Origin: Lautropia sp.
GTDB taxonomy: Bacteria; Pseudomonadota; Gammaproteobacteria; Burkholderiales; Burkholderiaceae_E
Assembly: GCA_013813615.1 (NCBI GenBank)
Contig: JACCRJ010000530.1
Span: forward strand, 1 to 11,675
Direction: 5' to 3'
Length of the DNA: 11,675 nt
In this document: positions 9,406 to 11,675 of the stretch, one piece after another
How the letters are laid out: the number at the start of each line of letters is the position of its first letter
How positions within the stretch are numbered: the stretch's first letter is position 1
Translations under genes and position numbers: made by a program
The notes under the pieces: model-generated
Seen by the model: the letters and a program-made list of their open reading frames with translations, nothing else
Told to the model about the DNA's origin: nothing
The model's database searches: none

Positions 9406-10881
9406 TCACACCAGCACGATGTCGTACTGCTCCTGAGAGTAGAGCGTCTCCACGTGCAGTGAGACCGGCTTGCCGATAGAGTCGCCGAGCACCGCCAGGT
9501 GCTGGCTCTCTTCGTCGAGGAACAGGTCGATGACCGACTGCGACGCGAGGATGCGGAACTCGCGCGGATTGAACTGCCGGGCCTCGCGCGCGATCTCGCG
9601 CATGATCTCGTAGCAGACCGTGCGCGCCGTCTTGACGTTGCCCTTGCCCTGGCAGACGCTGCAGGGTTCGCAGAGCACGTGGGCGAGCGATTCGCGGGTG
9701 CGCTTGCGTGTCATCTCCACCAGCCCGAGCGAGGTGAAGCCGTTGACGGACGACTTGGTGCGGTCCCGTGCCAACCCGCGGCGCAGCTCCTGCAGGATCG
9801 CCTCGCGATGTTCGGCCGTGCCCATGTCGATGAAGTCGATGACGATGATCCCGCCGAGATTTCGAAGCCTCAGCTGGCGTGAGATCGTCTGCGCCGCTTC
9901 GAGGTTGGTCCGAAAGACGGTGTCCTCGAAACTGCGACCACCGACGTAGCCGCCGGTGTTGATGTCGATGGTCGTCAGCGCTTCGGTCTGGTCGAAGATC
10001 AGGTAGCCGCCGGATTTCAGCCCCACCCGGCGGGCGAGGGCCTTCTCGATCTCCTCCTCGATGCCGTGCAGGTCGAACAGAGGACGCTCCGCCTCGTACA
10101 GGCGCAGCTTGCTTTCCAGGTTCGGCATGTAGGTCCTGGAGAATGCGCGCATATCCTCCAGCGTCGCCCGGTTGTCGACGATGACGGTCTGCGTGCTCGG
10201 GCCGGCGATGTCCCGCAACACCCGGTGCGCGAGGCTCAATTCCGCGTAGAGGAGGCGCGGCTTGCGGTCACGTGGCGTGCCGGCTTCCGCGATCGGCCGG
10301 GTGTCTTCCAGGATCTGCGCCCAGCGCCGCCGAAGGTAGGCCATGTCGGCGATGAAGTCCTCGTCGGTTGCTTCCTCCGCCATGGTCCGGATGATGAAGC
10401 CGCCGCGTTCGTCGGGCGTCATGAAGCGCTGCACGCGCTCGCGCAGCAGGAGGCGCTCGGCCTCCCCGGCGATGCGCTGCGATACGCCGACATGGGGGTC
10501 CTGGGGCAGGTAGACGAGCAGCCTGCCGGCGATGCTGATCTGCGTGGAGAGGCGCGCGCCCTTGGTGCCGATCGGATCCTTCAGGACCTGGACCAGCAGC
10601 AGCTGGCCTTCGTAGAGATGCTTCTCGATCGGCTGGATGCCGGCTTCGCTGCGGGACTGCCACAGGTCCGCGACGTGCAGGAAGGCGGCGCGCTCGAGTC
10701 CGATGTCGATGAACGCCGACTGCATGCCGGGGAGCACCCGCGTCACGACGCCGACGTAGATGTTGCCTACCAGGCCACGGGTGGCCTCGCGGTCCAGGTG
10801 CAGTTCCTGCAGGACGCCCTGGTGCATGACCGCGACCCTGAGTTCCTGCGCTGTCGTGTTGACCAGGATGTCTTCTTTCAC
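9406..10881 (-). CDS. rng: Ribonuclease G (RNase E/G family)
   Basis: RNase G is a cytoplasmic endoribonuclease that matures the 5' end of 16S rRNA and cleaves some mRNAs. The 491-residue protein matches E. coli RNase G (489) along its length. It begins EDILVNTTAQELRVAV and has an S1 RNA-binding domain at about 38-128 (GNIYVGVVTRVLPGMQSAFIDIG). The catalytic metal-binding aspartates are D306 in TTIDINTGGYVG and D349 in IIVIDFIDM, two positions later than in E. coli. A zinc-link cysteine cluster follows (C404, C407, C410). There is no long RNase E-type scaffold tail, so G rather than E. The GTG at 10881 is chosen because the conserved N-terminus starts there; a longer frame to 11016 would run back into maf. 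No Shine-Dalgarno is seen. The start is seven bases past the maf stop, suggesting coupled translation. Confidence 0.95.
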   Translation of the reverse strand: MKEDILVNTTAQELRVAVMHQGVLQELHLDREATRGLVGNIYVGVVTRVLPGMQSAFIDIGLERAAFLHVADLWQSRSEAGIQPIEKHLYEGQLLLVQVLKDPIGTKGARLSTQISIAGRLLVYLPQDPHVGVSQRIAGEAERLLLRERVQRFMTPDERGGFIIRTMAEEATDEDFIADMAYLRRRWAQILEDTRPIAEAGTPRDRKPRLLYAELSLAHRVLRDIAGPSTQTVIVDNRATLEDMRAFSRTYMPNLESKLRLYEAERPLFDLHGIEEEIEKALARRVGLKSGGYLIFDQTEALTTIDINTGGYVGGRSFEDTVFRTNLEAAQTISRQLRLRNLGGIIVIDFIDMGTAEHREAILQELRRGLARDRTKSSVNGFTSLGLVEMTRKRTRESLAHVLCEPCSVCQGKGNVKTARTVCYEIMREIAREARQFNPREFRILASQSVIDLFLDEESQHLAVLGDSIGKPVSLHVETLYSQEQYDIVLV

Positions 10882-10888
10882 GTGGCGG

Positions 10889-11500
10889 TCATGGACGCAT
10901 GGGATAGCCTGCCTTGCGCAGGAGCCGCGCAGTTTCGAAAAGCGGCAAACCCATGATACCGGAGTGAGATCCCTCGATTCTGCGGACAAACCCTGCTGCC
11001 AGGCCCTGGATGGCATAGCCGCCGGCCTTGCCGAAAGGCTCCCCGCTGCCCACGTAGGCTTCTATCTGCGCAGGCTTGAGCCGCTCGAAGCGCACCCGCG
11101 ACACCTGCGTCGCCGACAGCAGCCGCGAGCGCGACGCCGGTGCGATAACTACCGCGGTCAAGACCTTGTGGGTGCGCCCGGACAGCAACCGAAGCATGCG
11201 GGCGGCATCCTCTGCATCCTGCGGCTTGCCGAGAATGGTGGCGCCGATCGCGACGGTGGTGTCGGCGCAGAGGAGCGGCGCCGGCGGCATCGCAGATTCA
11301 GCCAGCCGGTTCAGCGCGGCCTGCGCCTTGGCCAGCACAACCCGGCGCACGTAAAGCGCGGGTGTCTCGCCGGGACGGAACGCTTCCAGCGCCTCCGCGC
11401 GGGTCTCGTCTTCGTCGAGCAGCAGGTGGCAATCGATGCCGAGCTGGGCGATCAGCTGGAGCCGGCGCGGGCTGCGCGACGCGAGGTAGATCACGGGCAC
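10889..11500 (-). CDS. maf: Maf family nucleoside triphosphate pyrophosphatase (YhdE-like, dTTP/UTP type)
   Basis: Maf proteins hydrolyse non-canonical or excess nucleoside triphosphates to monophosphates, cleaning the nucleotide pool. The 203-residue protein shows YLASRSPRR at 5-13 (substrate loop), CADTTV with the catalytic Asp80, LGKPQDAEDAARML, LSGRTHKVLTAV, and KAGGYAIQGLAAGFVRRIEGS. The last block is the signature of the YhdE branch (dTTP/UTP and modified pyrimidines) rather than the YceF branch. The family Gly in S-x-SPRR is Arg here, a mild departure. The start is GTG at 11500, giving the usual N-terminus, with AAGGA (11509-11505) four bases upstream; a second GTG at 11494 is also possible. 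It lies between rlmH (21 bases upstream) and rng in one leftward cluster; maf-rng adjacency is also known in E. coli. Confidence 0.93.
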   Translation of the reverse strand: MPVIYLASRSPRRLQLIAQLGIDCHLLLDEDETRAEALEAFRPGETPALYVRRVVLAKAQAALNRLAESAMPPAPLLCADTTVAIGATILGKPQDAEDAARMLRLLSGRTHKVLTAVVIAPASRSRLLSATQVSRVRFERLKPAQIEAYVGSGEPFGKAGGYAIQGLAAGFVRRIEGSHSGIMGLPLFETARLLRKAGYPMRP

Positions 11501-11504
11501 CTCA

Positions 11505-11509
11505 TCCTT
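11505..11509 (-). promoter_or_regulatory. Shine-Dalgarno site for maf
   Basis: Read leftwards this is AAGGA, four bases before the GTG at 11500 and ten before the alternative GTG at 11494. It is the only purine-rich site in the 21-base gap after the rlmH stop and supports a GTG start. Confidence 0.5.
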
Positions 11510-11521
11510 CGGTCGGTCTGT

Positions 11522-11675
11522 TCATTCGCGATGGTACGGATGCTGCGCATTGATCGACCAGGCCCGGTACAGCTGCTCGGCGAGCAACACCCTGACCAAG
11601 GCGTGCGGCAGGGTCAGGCTCGACAGGCGGATCGTTTGCCGCGCCTCGGCGCGCAGCTGCGGGTCGGTACCGTCG
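11522..11675 (-). CDS. rlmH: RlmH, 23S rRNA (pseudouridine1915-N3)-methyltransferase, C-terminal 50 residues, cut by window edge
   Basis: RlmH is a small SPOUT-fold methyltransferase that methylates pseudouridine 1915 in helix 69 of 23S rRNA on assembled 70S ribosomes, using S-adenosylmethionine. Only the 3' end is present. Its last residues are highly characteristic: [25 protein letters not shown] followed closely by HPYHRE and the stop. They cover part of the trefoil-knot methyl-donor pocket and the C-terminal tail needed for catalysis. E. coli RlmH is 155 residues, so about two thirds lies beyond the window. It reads leftwards and is the first visible gene of the rlmH-maf-rng cluster. In related genomes nadD and rsfS often precede it; that is recollection, not visible here. 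Confidence 0.93.
   Translation of the reverse strand, partial: DGTDPQLRAEARQTIRLSSLTLPHALVRVLLAEQLYRAWSINAQHPYHRE

Noticed and set aside
10882..11016. A 45-residue N-terminal extension of RNase G
   Set aside because: The extension lies inside maf in another frame and has no similarity to RNase G, whose N-terminus begins at the GTG at 10881.

Overview
The window is ordinary, gene-dense, GC-rich chromosomal DNA from a Gram-negative bacterium. Protein resemblance and gene order suggest a betaproteobacterium, probably of the Azoarcus/Thauera (Rhodocyclales) kind. This is a judgement from remembered families, not from a search. I see no tRNA, rRNA, insertion sequence, CRISPR array, integrase or attachment site. 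About 97% of the window is coding.

Layout: at the left edge is the N-terminal third of trhO (tRNA uridine hydroxylase, rhodanese family), read leftwards. A 123-base divergent intergenic region with palindromic sequence and two candidate -10 boxes separates it from a long rightward run of six genes. The run begins with dnaE (DNA polymerase III alpha), which overlaps msbA (lipid A flippase) by ATGA. Then come a family 2 glycosyltransferase, a polytopic O-antigen ligase-like protein with a TTG start, a WaaE/KdtX-like core glycosyltransferase, and a carboxymuconolactone-decarboxylase-fold 'peroxidase-related' protein with an unusual Lys/Ala-rich N-terminal tail. Most junctions overlap or abut, which suggests cotranscription and translational coupling. 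The right third is a leftward cluster, rlmH (3'-terminal part only), maf and rng, which converges on the rightward run with a two-base gap.

How the genes fit together: msbA, the two glycosyltransferases and the ligase-like protein form an LPS assembly module. They would add core sugars on the cytoplasmic face, flip lipid A-core, and attach O-antigen or another glycan on the periplasmic face. Unusually, the module sits downstream of the replicative polymerase gene. The rlmH-maf-rng cluster is RNA and nucleotide housekeeping: 23S rRNA pseudouridine methylation, clearing of modified nucleotides, and 5S/16S rRNA and mRNA processing.

I found no convincing new biological system. The points most worth a second look are the Lys/Ala tail, an ATGA/GTGA start-stop relay between maf and rng, a hairpin exactly at the convergent gene ends, and palindromes in the trhO-dnaE intergenic region.
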